This document shows positions 7,831 to 15,548 of a stretch of 34,219 bases of DNA, one piece after another. Both the position numbers and the translations under genes were made by a program. The notes below the pieces were generated by a model. It was given only the letters and a program-made list of their open reading frames with translations. It did not search any database and was not told the origin of the DNA. Position 1 is the first letter of the stretch. Each line of letters begins with the position of its first letter. This DNA is from an uncultured Prevotellaceae bacterium. GTDB taxonomy: Bacteria; Bacteroidota; Bacteroidia; Bacteroidales; Bacteroidaceae. The stretch is from positions 1 to 34,219 of the forward strand of contig OMZS01000033.1 in assembly GCA_900315565.1 (NCBI GenBank), read 5' to 3'.

Positions 7831-8993
7831 CATTCTTCCATAATGGCCTTCAACGTTTCGGCATGGTGGCCGGGCACAACGATATGATGGTTGCCGATGG
7901 GCTGCGTCAGGAAATAAGCCGCCTGCGAGGCATCGTTCAAACGAATCACCTGCTGCGTGCGGCAGAGGTCGGGCTTTGCCTCGTTTCTCACCAGTTCGCC
8001 CTCGGCCACGAAACAACGCTGCAAGTCGCCCGACACCTTGAAAATGGTGACAGGGCCCGTCTTCATATAGCCGCGGATGCCCACGCCGATGCCCGACTCG
8101 AAATGCGTGTCTAACTCGTAGTGCTCCACCATGTTGAGCGGAATGGTGCAGTGGGCAAAAATCATTTCACCCGTCTGCGGATTGATCTTTGCCGGATTGG
8201 CCTGAAAGCCTGAAACACCTGTCAGCGCCTTGACAATGGTCATCGACAGCAGGGCTGGCACATCGCCCTCGCAGCCCGCCACGGTGCCCTCGCTGTTGAG
8301 CTTTGCCAGCGCCAGACATCCCGTGTTCTTCACTGCCGTGAGCAGGTCGAAACAACGAATGGTGAATCCCTGCAGCCCATGACGACCTACAATTGCTTTC
8401 AAGGCATGGTAAATGGCCTCCGCACCAGACGAACCACACAATCTTTCATCTTTAATTTTTAATCTTTCATCTTCCAACAGCTCTTCCATTGCAATGTCGG
8501 TCAGTTCGATGCCCAACTTGCGGCTTACAGCCTCGCGGTCGGCATCGCTCGCAATGAGCCAGTCCGACGGTGCGCCTACAATACCCAAACGACAGCCCCG
8601 CAGCCGCAACAACGCCTCGCCGGCCTGCTCAAGAAGCTGCACACGGCGGCGGATGTAGTCGGCGGCGCCATGAATGATTTCACCACGAAGGCCCTGCTGG
8701 CGCAGGTAAGAAAGAATCTCCATCGAGGCCGCCAGCGAATTGCTCTTACCCGATGTAAGCAGACGAAGCGGTCTTTGCGTCTGCGTTTGCAACTGGGGCA
8801 ACAGCCGCTTGAAAATGCCCTCTGTGCCGCCCGTACGCACATAAATCAGGTCGAGTGCATGCTGGCCGAAGGTGCTGAAGTCAGCACCCTGCATCACGTA
8901 ATCGATGTTCAGACTCTCAAGAAACGCTTGTGTGGCAGCACTGACGGTTTTCTCGTCGTGCAACTCAGAGGTAATGGTATAGATGGCTGTCAT
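7830..8993 (-). CDS. L-fucose/L-arabinose isomerase-fold protein
   Basis: 387 residues. The N-terminal half has the isomerase-family pattern (DLIYVRTGGTEGIFKRLLP near 48-66, then LLTSGKSNSLAASMEIL near 78-94). The C-terminal half carries CEGD (241-244), His281 and GNHH (367-370), which correspond to the metal-binding Glu/Asp/His of fucose isomerase family proteins. It is shorter than E. coli FucI (about 590 residues) and matches the short family found in many anaerobes, so it probably interconverts an aldose and ketose, but the sugar is uncertain. Residues 173-185 (LEDERLKIKDERL) come from an in-frame heptamer repeat at 8442-8476. A perfect promoter lies upstream; the GH28 gene follows on the same strand. 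Confidence 0.8.
   Translation of the reverse strand: MTAIYTITSELHDEKTVSAATQAFLESLNIDYVMQGADFSTFGQHALDLIYVRTGGTEGIFKRLLPQLQTQTQRPLRLLTSGKSNSLAASMEILSYLRQQGLRGEIIHGAADYIRRRVQLLEQAGEALLRLRGCRLGIVGAPSDWLIASDADREAVSRKLGIELTDIAMEELLEDERLKIKDERLCGSSGAEAIYHALKAIVGRHGLQGFTIRCFDLLTAVKNTGCLALAKLNSEGTVAGCEGDVPALLSMTIVKALTGVSGFQANPAKINPQTGEMIFAHCTIPLNMVEHYELDTHFESGIGVGIRGYMKTGPVTIFKVSGDLQRCFVAEGELVRNEAKPDLCRTQQVIRLNDASQAAYFLTQPIGNHHIVVPGHHAETLKAIMEE
8442..8476. repeat. in-frame heptamer repeat inside the isomerase-like gene
   Basis: Five 7-bp units (TCTTTCA, TCTTTAA, TTTTTAA, TCTTTCA, TCTTCCA). On the coding strand they are read as EDERLKIKDERL. The frame used avoids the TGA present in another frame of the same units. 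Confidence 0.7.
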
Positions 8994-9026
8994 AGTAGAT
9001 GTGAGTCAGTTTGTTTGTTTCGTTGG

Positions 9027-9058
9027 CAAAAGTACGATTAAGTAAGCAAAAAACCAAA
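9027..9058 (-). promoter_or_regulatory. promoter of the isomerase-like gene
   Basis: On the minus strand, TTTG (complement of 9055-9058), 20 bp, then TACTTTTG (complement of 9027-9034): both elements match the Bacteroidota consensus exactly. It is 33 bases upstream of the start codon. Confidence 0.8.
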
Positions 9059-9064
9059 AGATTT

Positions 9065-9420
9065 CTTGTTTTTTTACTTACTTAGTCATACTTTAGCAAG
9101 GAATTAAAAGGTCCGAGTTGGGAATAGTGCTAATTAGGAGTTAAGAGTTATCGTTGACGTTGTCGAAGCCTTTGTCTTGAATTCCATGAAACGATTTGAA
9201 CTCCTTGAACCACAATAATGCGCAAATGATTGTAAAGAAAAACTAAAGTTTTTAACGCGCAAAAAGGGCCGTCGAACCTAGCAAGAGTTTTCTTCGCCCA
9301 AATACACGAGTTTTTTCGTTTTTTGTTAGTAGCTGGTTTCCAGCCCTTTAAGGCAATAATACCCGATATAATAAAATTATCTCACGACGATATTTTCATA
9401 ACGTCGTGAGATAATATTTT
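9065..9420 (+). ncRNA. possible untranslated transcript (promoter-like site to orphan terminator)
   Basis: A promoter-like pair, CTTG (9065-9068), 20 bp, TACTTTAG (9089-9096), is followed about 280 bases later by a perfect 14-bp hairpin (9376-9389 with 9402-9415) and ATATTTTT. No convincing reading frame lies between; the longest start gives only MKRFELLEPQ near 9188. A terminator with no gene before it suggests a small RNA of roughly 300 nt or the remains of a lost gene; heptamer-like GAGTTAA units near 9132-9150 favour the latter. No known RNA family was recognised. Confidence 0.3.
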
Positions 9421-9422
9421 TC
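9376..9422. terminator. orphan hairpin terminator
   Basis: ATTATCTCACGACG (9376-9389) and CGTCGTGAGATAAT (9402-9415) form a perfect 14-bp stem with a 12-base loop, followed by ATTTTTCC. No gene on either strand ends next to it. On the plus strand it would end the putative transcript from 9100. Confidence 0.65.
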
Positions 9423-9838
9423 CCCATGAGAAAAATTCGGCCTCGGCGAGCATAAAATCAGTCTATTTTGACTAAATATTTACAAAACTACATTTCTCAC
9501 TCGCCTTCCTTCTCATCAAAAAGTCAAAAACCAGCTCCGAAATACAAAATTTCTCGCGAGAATCAATTATTTAATTGCTGTCGCTTTGTCAAAAGCTTTC
9601 TCAATATTTTAACAACTGTAAAATTTGTTTTACTTCATGACAAGAAGAACACAAAAACTGTTCGTACACTTTTAAACCTGCAGCCATCGGGGCCGCGTGT
9701 AGTGAATTCCCCACAACTTATCGAAACACCCCACTTTCTTACAAGCAGAGTGATTGCCGAAAAATGGAGCTGAAAAAGACATGAGCGATAAACGAGGGGG
9801 CAAATAATTGTGGCGGAACGAAACTTTTAGGTGAAACT
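9423..9838. other. gene-free, AT-rich stretch before the polyene promoter
   Basis: About 415 bases between the orphan terminator and the polyene promoter. Two short open frames overlap here on opposite strands, but both have unlikely composition and no homology-like motif. No tRNA, repeat or additional promoter of good quality was seen. Confidence 0.5.
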
Positions 9839-9870
9839 TTAGTATATCTGAAAAAATATGAGTACTTTTG
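9839..9870 (+). promoter_or_regulatory. promoter of the aryl-polyene-type operon
   Basis: TTAG (9839-9842, one change from TTTG), 20 bp, then TACTTTTG (9863-9870), an exact TAnnTTTG box. Transcription would begin near 9877, about 87 bases before the first start codon. I found no other consensus promoter before the end of the cluster, so the operon may depend on this one. Confidence 0.7.
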
Positions 9871-9887
9871 CAGCATTCAAATTGTAG

Positions 9888-9933
9888 GTCTCGTGCCTCC
9901 AGTGACAACAGCGTCGTATGGGCGACGTGAGAC
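9888..9933 (+). promoter_or_regulatory. structured leader of the polyene operon
   Basis: GTCTC (9888-9892) can pair with GAGAC (9929-9933), enclosing an inner hairpin CGTCG (9912-9916) with CGACG (9923-9927). The structure fills most of the leader between promoter and start codon. It may modulate expression; no known riboswitch is recognised. Confidence 0.4.
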
Positions 9934-9963
9934 AAGTATCCTCTAAGCAAGAAACATATAATA

Positions 9964-10695
9964 ATGAAATACATACTGGTGACAGGCGGTTCACGCGGAA
10001 TAGGCCGGGCAGTTTGTCTGCGACTGGCACAAACGGGTATGCCCGTTGTTGTGAACTATCGCCTGAACGAGGCTACGGCCATTGAGACGAAAAGATTGAT
10101 TGAGGAGCAGGGCGGCAAAGCCGAACTGCTGCGGTTTGATGTGTCGAACAAAGAAGAGGTGGAGGCGGCTCTCGACGCCTGGGAAGCGGCTCACCCCGAC
10201 GACTATGTAGCAGTGCTGGTGAACAACGCCGGTGTGAGACGCGACAACGTGATGTTTATGATGAGCGACGACGAGTGGCACAGCGTCTTGGACACCACCC
10301 TCAACGGTTTCTTCTATCTCACCCGCCGGCTGCTGAAGCACATGATGCCGCGCCGACGTGGCGGACGCATCATCAACATCGCGTCGCTCTCGGGCATCAA
10401 AGGCCTGCCCGGACAGGCCAACTACAGCGCAGCCAAGGCGGGACTGATAGGTGCCACCAAGGCCCTGGCCCAGGAGGTGGCACCGCGCAACGTGACCGTA
10501 AACGCCATCGCACCAGGATTCATCGATACCGACATGACCAGCAGCCTGCCGCAAGACGAGCTGAAAAGGCTGGTGCCCATGGGGCGCTTTGGCCGTCCCG
10601 AGGAGGTGGCCGCTGCGGTGGCTTTCCTGGCTTCCGACGAAGCTGCCTACATCACGGGCGAGGTAATCAATATTAACGGAGGACTCTATACGTGA
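9964..10695 (+). CDS. fabG: 3-oxoacyl-ACP reductase of the polyene cluster (ApeQ-like)
   Basis: 243-residue short-chain dehydrogenase that reduces the beta-keto group on ACP-bound chains with NADPH. It has the TGGSRGIG cofactor motif (7-14), NNAG (87-90), the structural Asn114, and the Ser141-Tyr154-Lys158 triad in SLSGIKGLPGQANYSAAKAG. FabG length is normal. Being first in a cluster with three ketosynthases and two ACPs, it is probably the dedicated ketoreductase (the ApeQ role) and not housekeeping FabG. The ATG is the first in frame after the structured leader. The TGA stop overlaps the first unit of a heptamer repeat that fills the gap to the next gene. Confidence 0.92.
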   Translation: MKYILVTGGSRGIGRAVCLRLAQTGMPVVVNYRLNEATAIETKRLIEEQGGKAELLRFDVSNKEEVEAALDAWEAAHPDDYVAVLVNNAGVRRDNVMFMMSDDEWHSVLDTTLNGFFYLTRRLLKHMMPRRRGGRIINIASLSGIKGLPGQANYSAAKAGLIGATKALAQEVAPRNVTVNAIAPGFIDTDMTSSLPQDELKRLVPMGRFGRPEEVAAAVAFLASDEAAYITGEVININGGLYT

Positions 10696-10743
10696 GTTAG
10701 GAGTTAAGGAGTTAGGAGTTAGGAGTTAAGAGTTTGGAGTTGA
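10694..10743 (+). repeat. GAGTTAG heptamer repeat after fabG
   Basis: Seven units of GAGTTAG/GAGTTAA/GAGTTTG with one extra G at 10708. The first unit shares its GA with the TGA stop of the reductase gene. The remainder of the 113-bp gap has an ATCTGTGTAATCTGTGTGA stretch (about 10780-10798) related to the CACAGATTAC family. Confidence 0.75.
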
Positions 10744-10808
10744 GATTTATGAGCGTGTTCAAAGTTCATAGTTCTATGCTATCTGTGTAATCTGTGTGAC
10801 AAAGTTCA

Positions 10809-12032
10809 ATGAAAAGAGTAGTGATTACGGGCATTGGCATTTGGTCGTGCCTGGGAAACGATATAGAAACAGTTAGAACGTCGCTGTTCAACGGGACATC
10901 GGGCATCGGGTTGCAGCCCGAGCGGTTGCAATATGGCTACCGCTCGGCACTGACGGGTATTGTTGAAACGCCCGTTATTACCAAGCAGATGCTCGACCGC
11001 CACACACGCGCCGGCATGTCGGAAGAGGCACAATACGCTTACATGGCCTCGCGACAAGCTTTCGAGCAGGCAGGCGTGAGCGACCAGTACTTGCGCCAGA
11101 ACGAAGTGGGCTGCATTTTCGGTAACGATTCGTCGGCAAAACCCGTCATTGAAGCAGCAAAGATTATGGACGAGAAGCACGACACCGCCATGCTGGGCTA
11201 CGGCATCATCTTCCAGTCGATGAACTCGACGGTGAACATGAACCTGAGCACCATTTTCCATCTGCGCGGCATCAACTTCACACTGAGCGCGGCCTGTGCA
11301 AGCGGCAGTCACGCCATTGGCATCGGCTCCATGCTCATCCGCCAAGGGCTGCAGGACATGGTGCTGTGCGGTGGAGCGCAGGAGGTGAACTACTACGCTA
11401 TGGCTTCGTTCGACGCTCTGAACGCGTTCTCCGTAAGGATGGACGAGCCGACCAAGGCCAGCCGGCCTTTCGACCGCGACCGCGACGGACTGATTCCGAG
11501 CGGCGGTGCGGCAGCACTGGTATTGGAGGACTACGACCACGCCGTGGCGCGAGGAGCCACCATCCTGGCCGAAGTGGCAGGCTACGGTTTCTCGAGCAAC
11601 GGCGGCGGCATATCGGAGCCGAGCGACGAAGGATGCGTCATTGCCATGACTAGAGCCATACAGGATGCGGGCATCCGGCTCGACGACATCGACTACATCA
11701 ACGCCCACGCCACCTCTACGCGCCAGGGCGACATGTACGAGGCCATTGCCTACGACCGTCTGTTCCATGGGCAGCGTGCGCTCATCAGCTCCACCAAGTC
11801 GATGACGGGCCACGAGTGCTGGATGGCCGGAGCCAGTGAGATTGTCTATAGCGTTATTATGATGCAGAACAACTTCGTGGCACCGAACATCAACCTGGAG
11901 AATCCCGACGAGTATGCGGAGAAACTCAACCTGACCAGCAAAACCGTAGAGACCGAAGTGAACACCGTGCTAAGCAATTCGTTTGGATTCGGAGGAACCA
12001 ACTCGGCACTGGTTATCAGGAAGACAAGATAA
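10809..12032 (+). CDS. beta-ketoacyl-ACP synthase (KS1, ApeO/ApeR-like)
   Basis: 407 residues, the normal length for a FabF-type elongating ketosynthase. Catalytic residues are all present: Cys163 (SAACASGSHAIG), His300 (NAHATSTRQGD), and Lys330/His335 (STKSMTGHECWMAGASE). It should condense malonyl-ACP with the growing acyl chain. FabF-type features continue to the C-terminus (NSFGFGGTNSALV). Unlike the two later ketosynthases it has no extra C-terminal domain. It is the second gene of the operon. Its TAA stop (12030-12032) lies within ATAAT-type heptamers. Confidence 0.92.
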   Translation: MKRVVITGIGIWSCLGNDIETVRTSLFNGTSGIGLQPERLQYGYRSALTGIVETPVITKQMLDRHTRAGMSEEAQYAYMASRQAFEQAGVSDQYLRQNEVGCIFGNDSSAKPVIEAAKIMDEKHDTAMLGYGIIFQSMNSTVNMNLSTIFHLRGINFTLSAACASGSHAIGIGSMLIRQGLQDMVLCGGAQEVNYYAMASFDALNAFSVRMDEPTKASRPFDRDRDGLIPSGGAAALVLEDYDHAVARGATILAEVAGYGFSSNGGGISEPSDEGCVIAMTRAIQDAGIRLDDIDYINAHATSTRQGDMYEAIAYDRLFHGQRALISSTKSMTGHECWMAGASEIVYSVIMMQNNFVAPNINLENPDEYAEKLNLTSKTVETEVNTVLSNSFGFGGTNSALVIRKTR

Positions 12033-12047
12033 TTCATAATGCATAAT
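12027..12047 (+). repeat. ATAAT heptamers over the KS1 stop codon
   Basis: AGATAAT, TCATAAT, GCATAAT: three 7-bp units beginning in the last sense codon of KS1, with the TAA stop inside the first. Confidence 0.55.
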
Positions 12048-12063
12048 TAATATTTTGTGACCA

Positions 12064-12582
12064 ATGAAAAGAATAGCCTTAACCCTGTTTGCAGCACTGA
12101 TGATGGTGGCTGTGTATGCCGATAACCCCATAGAAATTAAACTCGGCTCTAGGAACTTTCTGAAAGACAATGCCTCGGCCAACGTGAGTTTTGACTTCAG
12201 CAAGACACTCTACAAAGAGGATGGACTGCTGGAAACAAGTCTTACTGCCGAAGAATATGATCGTTACACCTCGAAGGCGATAATGGCTTTTGCAGAGGCA
12301 TTCAACCATGCCAGCAGACGCCTGAGAATTGACAATTCAGAAGATGCCCGCTATGCCATCGACATCGTGGTGGACAAGATTGACTATTTCTTCAGTGTAA
12401 TGAGCTTGGTGCCCGGCCATAAGCACACATTCTTTGGCACTATCACCGTGACCAACCTCGACACGGCTGAAATTGTCTGCGAACTGAACGTCACGAGACT
12501 AAAGGGTGGACGCGATTTCTCGCTCGAAGATAGTTTCTATAAGTGCTTTGCCGAATTGGGAAAAGAACTGGCTAAACTGTAA
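12064..12582 (+). CDS. secreted protein of unknown function in the polyene cluster
   Basis: 172 residues starting with a Sec signal peptide (MKRIALTLFAALMMVAVYA); no lipobox Cys, so probably periplasmic. The mature part is mixed alpha/beta: an N-terminal LGSRNFLKDNASANVSFDFS segment, a helical YTSKAIMAFAEAFNHASRRL region and beta-rich VTNLDTAEIVCELNVTRL. I do not recognise the family. Its place inside the operon between KS1 and the methyltransferase makes a cluster-specific envelope role likely, for example in assembling or moving the polyene lipid through the periplasm. Short AAACCGT-like heptamers start at its stop codon (12574-12594). Confidence 0.75.
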   Translation: MKRIALTLFAALMMVAVYADNPIEIKLGSRNFLKDNASANVSFDFSKTLYKEDGLLETSLTAEEYDRYTSKAIMAFAEAFNHASRRLRIDNSEDARYAIDIVVDKIDYFFSVMSLVPGHKHTFFGTITVTNLDTAEIVCELNVTRLKGGRDFSLEDSFYKCFAELGKELAKL

Positions 12583-12604
12583 ACCATAAACCGTAAAACC
12601 GTCA

Positions 12605-13714
12605 ATGGAACTGTCACCCGAACTGAAGAAAAAATACACAAAAGAACCCCTGTCGGCACGCGAGGCACAGCGGCTGGCAGAGTTCATTGCCTGGGGTCCG
12701 GTGGTGTTTCAGGCTTCGCGGCTCATGGTGAAGCTGGGCATTCTCGACCTTCTGCGCGAAGCTGATAACGGAATGACTCGCGAGGAAATCTGCCAGCAGA
12801 CGGGACTGTCGGACTATGCCGTGAAATGTCTCACTGAGGCCTCGCTATGCATCGGCACCATTTTGGTGGATGATGCCACCGACCGCTTCACGCTGTCTAA
12901 AACGGGATGGTTCCTGCTCAACGACCCGGCCACCCGCGTGAACATTGACTTCAACCACGATGTGAACTACGAAGGGTGGTTTCGTCTGAAAGAATCGCTG
13001 TTGAACGGAAAGCCCGAAGGACTGAAACATTTCGGCCCGTGGCCAACGGTGTATGAGGGACTTTCGAGTCTTCCCGAGCAGGTGCAGAAAAGCTGGTTTG
13101 CCTTTGACCATTTCTACAGCGACTCGTCGTTTCCCGAGGCCCTGAACATTGTCTTCCGCAAGCATCACGTACGCTCGCTCTACGATGTGGGCGGCAACAC
13201 AGGCAAATGGGCTTTGCAATGCGTGGCTTTCGACCCCGATGTGGAGGTAACAGTGCTCGACCTGCCGCAGCAGATTGACATGATGCGCAGCAATGTGGCT
13301 GGCAAACCCGGCAGCGAGCGCATTTCGGGGCACGCCATCAACCTGCTCGATCCCACGGCACACTTTCCGCAGCGTCAACAAGGGCTGGACGCCATTTGGA
13401 TGAGCCAGTTTCTCGACTGCTTCAGCATGGACGAAATCATAGGCATACTGAGCAGGGCGCGAGAGGCGATGACCGCCGACACGCGACTGTTTGTCATGGA
13501 AACGCTGTGGGACCGTCAGCGCTTCGAGCCGGCAGCCTTCTGCCTCACCATGACGAGCCTTTACTTCACCGCCATTGCCAACGGCAACTCGAAAATGTAT
13601 AACACCGAGGACATGCGACATTGCATCCGTGAGGCAGGTATGGAGATAGAACAGATATACGACCATCTGGGACAGGGACACTCTATTCTGGTTTGCAAAA
13701 CAAGTGATAATTAG
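12605..13714 (+). CDS. SAM-dependent methyltransferase, O-methyltransferase family 2 fold
   Basis: 369 residues: an N-terminal winged-helix dimerisation domain (about 25-105, with MTREEICQQTGLSDYAVKCL) and a Rossmann methyltransferase domain with the SAM motif DVGGNTG (194-200). The shape is that of the plant-type O-methyltransferase family. At the position where those enzymes carry the catalytic H-D-W, this protein reads WMSQFLDCFSMDE, so the usual catalytic His is missing. In an aryl-polyene cluster a methyltransferase is expected to methylate the aryl head group, and the lost His would fit C-methylation or another chemistry; this is inference. The last codons and stop (13706-13714) are made of the heptamer repeat that follows. 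Confidence 0.88.
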   Translation: MELSPELKKKYTKEPLSAREAQRLAEFIAWGPVVFQASRLMVKLGILDLLREADNGMTREEICQQTGLSDYAVKCLTEASLCIGTILVDDATDRFTLSKTGWFLLNDPATRVNIDFNHDVNYEGWFRLKESLLNGKPEGLKHFGPWPTVYEGLSSLPEQVQKSWFAFDHFYSDSSFPEALNIVFRKHHVRSLYDVGGNTGKWALQCVAFDPDVEVTVLDLPQQIDMMRSNVAGKPGSERISGHAINLLDPTAHFPQRQQGLDAIWMSQFLDCFSMDEIIGILSRAREAMTADTRLFVMETLWDRQRFEPAAFCLTMTSLYFTAIANGNSKMYNTEDMRHCIREAGMEIEQIYDHLGQGHSILVCKTSDN

Positions 13715-13775
13715 ATAATGCATAATGAATAATGCATAATGCATAATTGTTAATGGATAATTGATAACAGATAAT
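13706..13775 (+). repeat. ten-unit ATAAT heptamer repeat after the methyltransferase
   Basis: GATAATT, AGATAAT, GCATAAT, GAATAAT, GCATAAT, GCATAAT, TGTTAAT, GGATAAT, TGATAAC, AGATAAT: ten consecutive 7-bp units. The first two encode the last residues and TAG stop of the methyltransferase. The array ends six bases before the ACP start codon and so occupies the whole gap. Confidence 0.8.
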
Positions 13776-13781
13776 TAAAAA

Positions 13782-14030
13782 ATGACAAGAACAGAAATTG
13801 AAGAAAAAGTGAGAGCTTTCCTCATTGACGACTTGGAAATAGATGAGGAGAAAATCAACGACGAAGCCACCTTGAAAGACGATTTGGGTATTGACAGCCT
13901 CGATTTCGTTGACATTGTGGTGATTGTGGAACGCAACTTCGGTTTTAAAATCAAACCCGAGGAAATGACAGATGTGAAAACACTGCATCAGTTCTACGAC
14001 TATATTGAGAGCAAAGTGAATGCGATTTGA
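13782..14030 (+). CDS. acyl carrier protein 1 of the polyene cluster
   Basis: 82-residue acidic four-helix carrier. The phosphopantetheine attachment site is Ser39 in DDLGIDSLDFVDIVV, an excellent match to the carrier consensus. It would hold the growing chain during elongation or the finished chain for transfer by the next gene product. It lies between a methyltransferase and an acyltransferase, as ACPs do in aryl polyene clusters. The cluster has a second, distinct ACP at 17849; aryl polyene systems of Proteobacteria also have two (ApeE and ApeF), with division of labour. Confidence 0.92.
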   Translation: MTRTEIEEKVRAFLIDDLEIDEEKINDEATLKDDLGIDSLDFVDIVVIVERNFGFKIKPEEMTDVKTLHQFYDYIESKVNAI

Positions 14031-14042
14031 TAAGAAATTTCA

Positions 14043-14116
14043 TTTTACAATTTGACAATTTACAATTTACGATTGAGAATTGTCAAATGGTAAATTGTAG
14101 AATTGCAAATTTACAA
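14043..14116 (+). repeat. TTTACAA heptamer-like repeat before the acyltransferase
   Basis: TTTACAA, TTTGACAA, TTTACAA, TTTACGA, TTGAGAA, TTGTCAA, ATGGTAAA, TTGTAGAA, TTGCAAA: degenerate 7-8 bp units starting 13 bases after the ACP stop and running up to the acyltransferase ATG. The two halves are partly inverted, so a hairpin may form. Confidence 0.6.
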
Positions 14117-14117
14117 G

Positions 14118-15005
14118 ATGGCTGAGAAACAGTGGGCAGGCACAACATGGGGGAGCGGACGGTTGCACCAGTGGCTCATCGGCTTGCTCCGACTGACGGA
14201 CGTAAGACTGATTTACGCTTTCTCGTCGGTGTTTGTCATACCTGTTTGCCTGTGTATCAGGGGCGAAGGCCGTCGCATTATTTACCATTATCTGCGCGAT
14301 CGCATGGGGTTTGCGCCCTTGAAAGCAGCGTGGCTGACCTACAGGAATCATTGTCTTTTCGGGCAGGTGGTCATCGATAAGTTTGCCATGTATGCTGGAA
14401 AGCGTTTCAAGACAGACATAGAAGGCTATGAGCATTTTCTGGCTCTTGCCCAACAAAATGACGGGTTTGTGCAACTCAGCTCGCATGTGGGCAACTACGA
14501 GATTGCCGGCTACACACTAAGAGCAGAAAACAAGCCTTTCAATGCGCTGGTGTTTGACGGCGAGAAAGCCTCGGTCATGGAGAACCGCAACAAGATGTTC
14601 GCCGACAAGAACATACGCATGATTGCCGTCAAAAGCGATATGAGTCACCTGTTCGACATCAACCGCGCTCTGACCGACGGAGAGACCGTCAGCATGCCCG
14701 CCGACCGCATCTGGGGCTCGCAGAAATACGTAGAATTGGACTTTCTCGGCAAAAAGGCCCGTTTCCCGATGGGACCTTTCAGCGTGGCCACCATGCGTGC
14801 GCAAAAGGTGCTGGCCGTCAACGTGATGAAAACGGCAGCCAAACGTTACAAAATCTATGTAACCCCGCTACACTACAACCTTCAGGCATCACGAAGAGAG
14901 CAAATACGGCAACTGGCCCAAAGCTACGTGGACGAGCTGGAGCGAATCGTGAGGCTCTACCCCACCCAATGGTATAACTACTTTGAGTTTTGGAACAAAG
15001 AATAG
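14118..15005 (+). CDS. LpxL-type lysophospholipid/lipid A acyltransferase family protein
   Basis: 295 residues from the ATG at 14118; a TTG at 14103 is in frame but lies in the repeat, so I prefer the ATG. It has a hydrophobic N-terminal segment (about 31-46), then the HX4E motif His123-V-G-N-Y-Glu128, and the late YPTQWYNYFEFW block typical of the LpxL/HtrB family. Such enzymes transfer an acyl chain from ACP or CoA to a lipid acceptor at the inner membrane. In aryl polyene clusters these proteins are thought to attach the polyene chain to the final lipid or sugar anchor. The dehydratase gene begins three bases after its stop, indicating translational linkage. Confidence 0.9.
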   Translation: MAEKQWAGTTWGSGRLHQWLIGLLRLTDVRLIYAFSSVFVIPVCLCIRGEGRRIIYHYLRDRMGFAPLKAAWLTYRNHCLFGQVVIDKFAMYAGKRFKTDIEGYEHFLALAQQNDGFVQLSSHVGNYEIAGYTLRAENKPFNALVFDGEKASVMENRNKMFADKNIRMIAVKSDMSHLFDINRALTDGETVSMPADRIWGSQKYVELDFLGKKARFPMGPFSVATMRAQKVLAVNVMKTAAKRYKIYVTPLHYNLQASRREQIRQLAQSYVDELERIVRLYPTQWYNYFEFWNKE

Positions 15006-15008
15006 AAA

Positions 15009-15458
15009 ATGGACGACTATCAAGTATCTGAACAGTTTCTTAGAACAATTGACATTCACGAGCTGCTGCCCCAACAAGAACCTTTTGTAATGGTGGGCCA
15101 GCTGGTGCATTTCGATATGACAAGAACCGTGACCGAAACCACCATCGGCTCAGAGAACATGTTCGTGGAGAATGGGCAGATGACGGCTTCGGGACTCATT
15201 GAGAACATTGCCCAGACCTGTGCCGCCCGCATCGGTTATGTCAACAAATACATTCTGAAGAAAGGCATTCAGATTGGGTTCATCGGTGCCATCCGCAATC
15301 TTGAAGTCAAGGCTCTACCCGCCGTAGGCGACACTATCCGTACGACGGTGGATGTGGTGGAAGAGGTTTTTGGAATGATTTTGGCCAACGCTTCCATCGA
15401 GTGCAACGGTGTAACAATGGTGACTACCGAGATGAAAATAGCCATAAAAGGGAGTTAG
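15009..15458 (+). CDS. hot-dog dehydratase subunit lacking the catalytic His (ApeP-like)
   Basis: 149-residue single hot-dog protein of the FabZ group. ELLPQQEPFVMVGQLV (18-33) aligns with the FabZ start, but the FabZ GHFPG segment with its catalytic His is replaced by NGQMTASG. The catalytic Glu is retained as Glu65 in LIENIAQ. By itself it should therefore be inactive. The last gene of the operon (21477) shows the opposite: His kept, Glu replaced. FabZ active sites use His from one subunit and Glu from the other, so the two would make one complete site as a heterodimer, as described for the ApeI:ApeP pair of Proteobacteria. The TAG stop is inside a GAGTTAG heptamer array. Confidence 0.85.
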   Translation: MDDYQVSEQFLRTIDIHELLPQQEPFVMVGQLVHFDMTRTVTETTIGSENMFVENGQMTASGLIENIAQTCAARIGYVNKYILKKGIQIGFIGAIRNLEVKALPAVGDTIRTTVDVVEEVFGMILANASIECNGVTMVTTEMKIAIKGS

Positions 15459-15536
15459 GAGTTAGGAGTTAGGAGCTATGAGTTAGCCACTCTTATTCTT
15501 CATTCTTCATTCTTCATTCTACATTTATCATTTATC
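15452..15536 (+). repeat. two adjoining heptamer arrays (GAGTTAG then ATTCTTC)
   Basis: GAGTTAG x3, GAGCTAT, GAGTTAG (15452-15486) contain the last codons and stop of the dehydratase subunit. ATTCTTC x3, ATTCTAC, ATTTATC x2 (15495-15536) follow. Two different 7-bp units stand side by side in one intergenic gap. Confidence 0.8.
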
Positions 15537-15548
15537 AAAGCTATTATA

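Noticed and set aside
6341-8993. A polysaccharide utilisation locus
   Set aside because: A GH28 and a sugar-isomerase-like gene are adjacent, and a GH5 gene lies farther on, but no SusC, SusD or sensor gene is present, so the label is not supported.
9100-9420. tRNA, tmRNA or 6S RNA in the gap
   Set aside because: No cloverleaf, T-loop GTTC motif or tag-like frame could be found.
9468-9773. 101-codon frame in the gap before the polyene operon
   Set aside because: No promoter or ribosome site, Ser/Lys/Asn-rich with no motif, and overlapped by another equally weak frame on the other strand.
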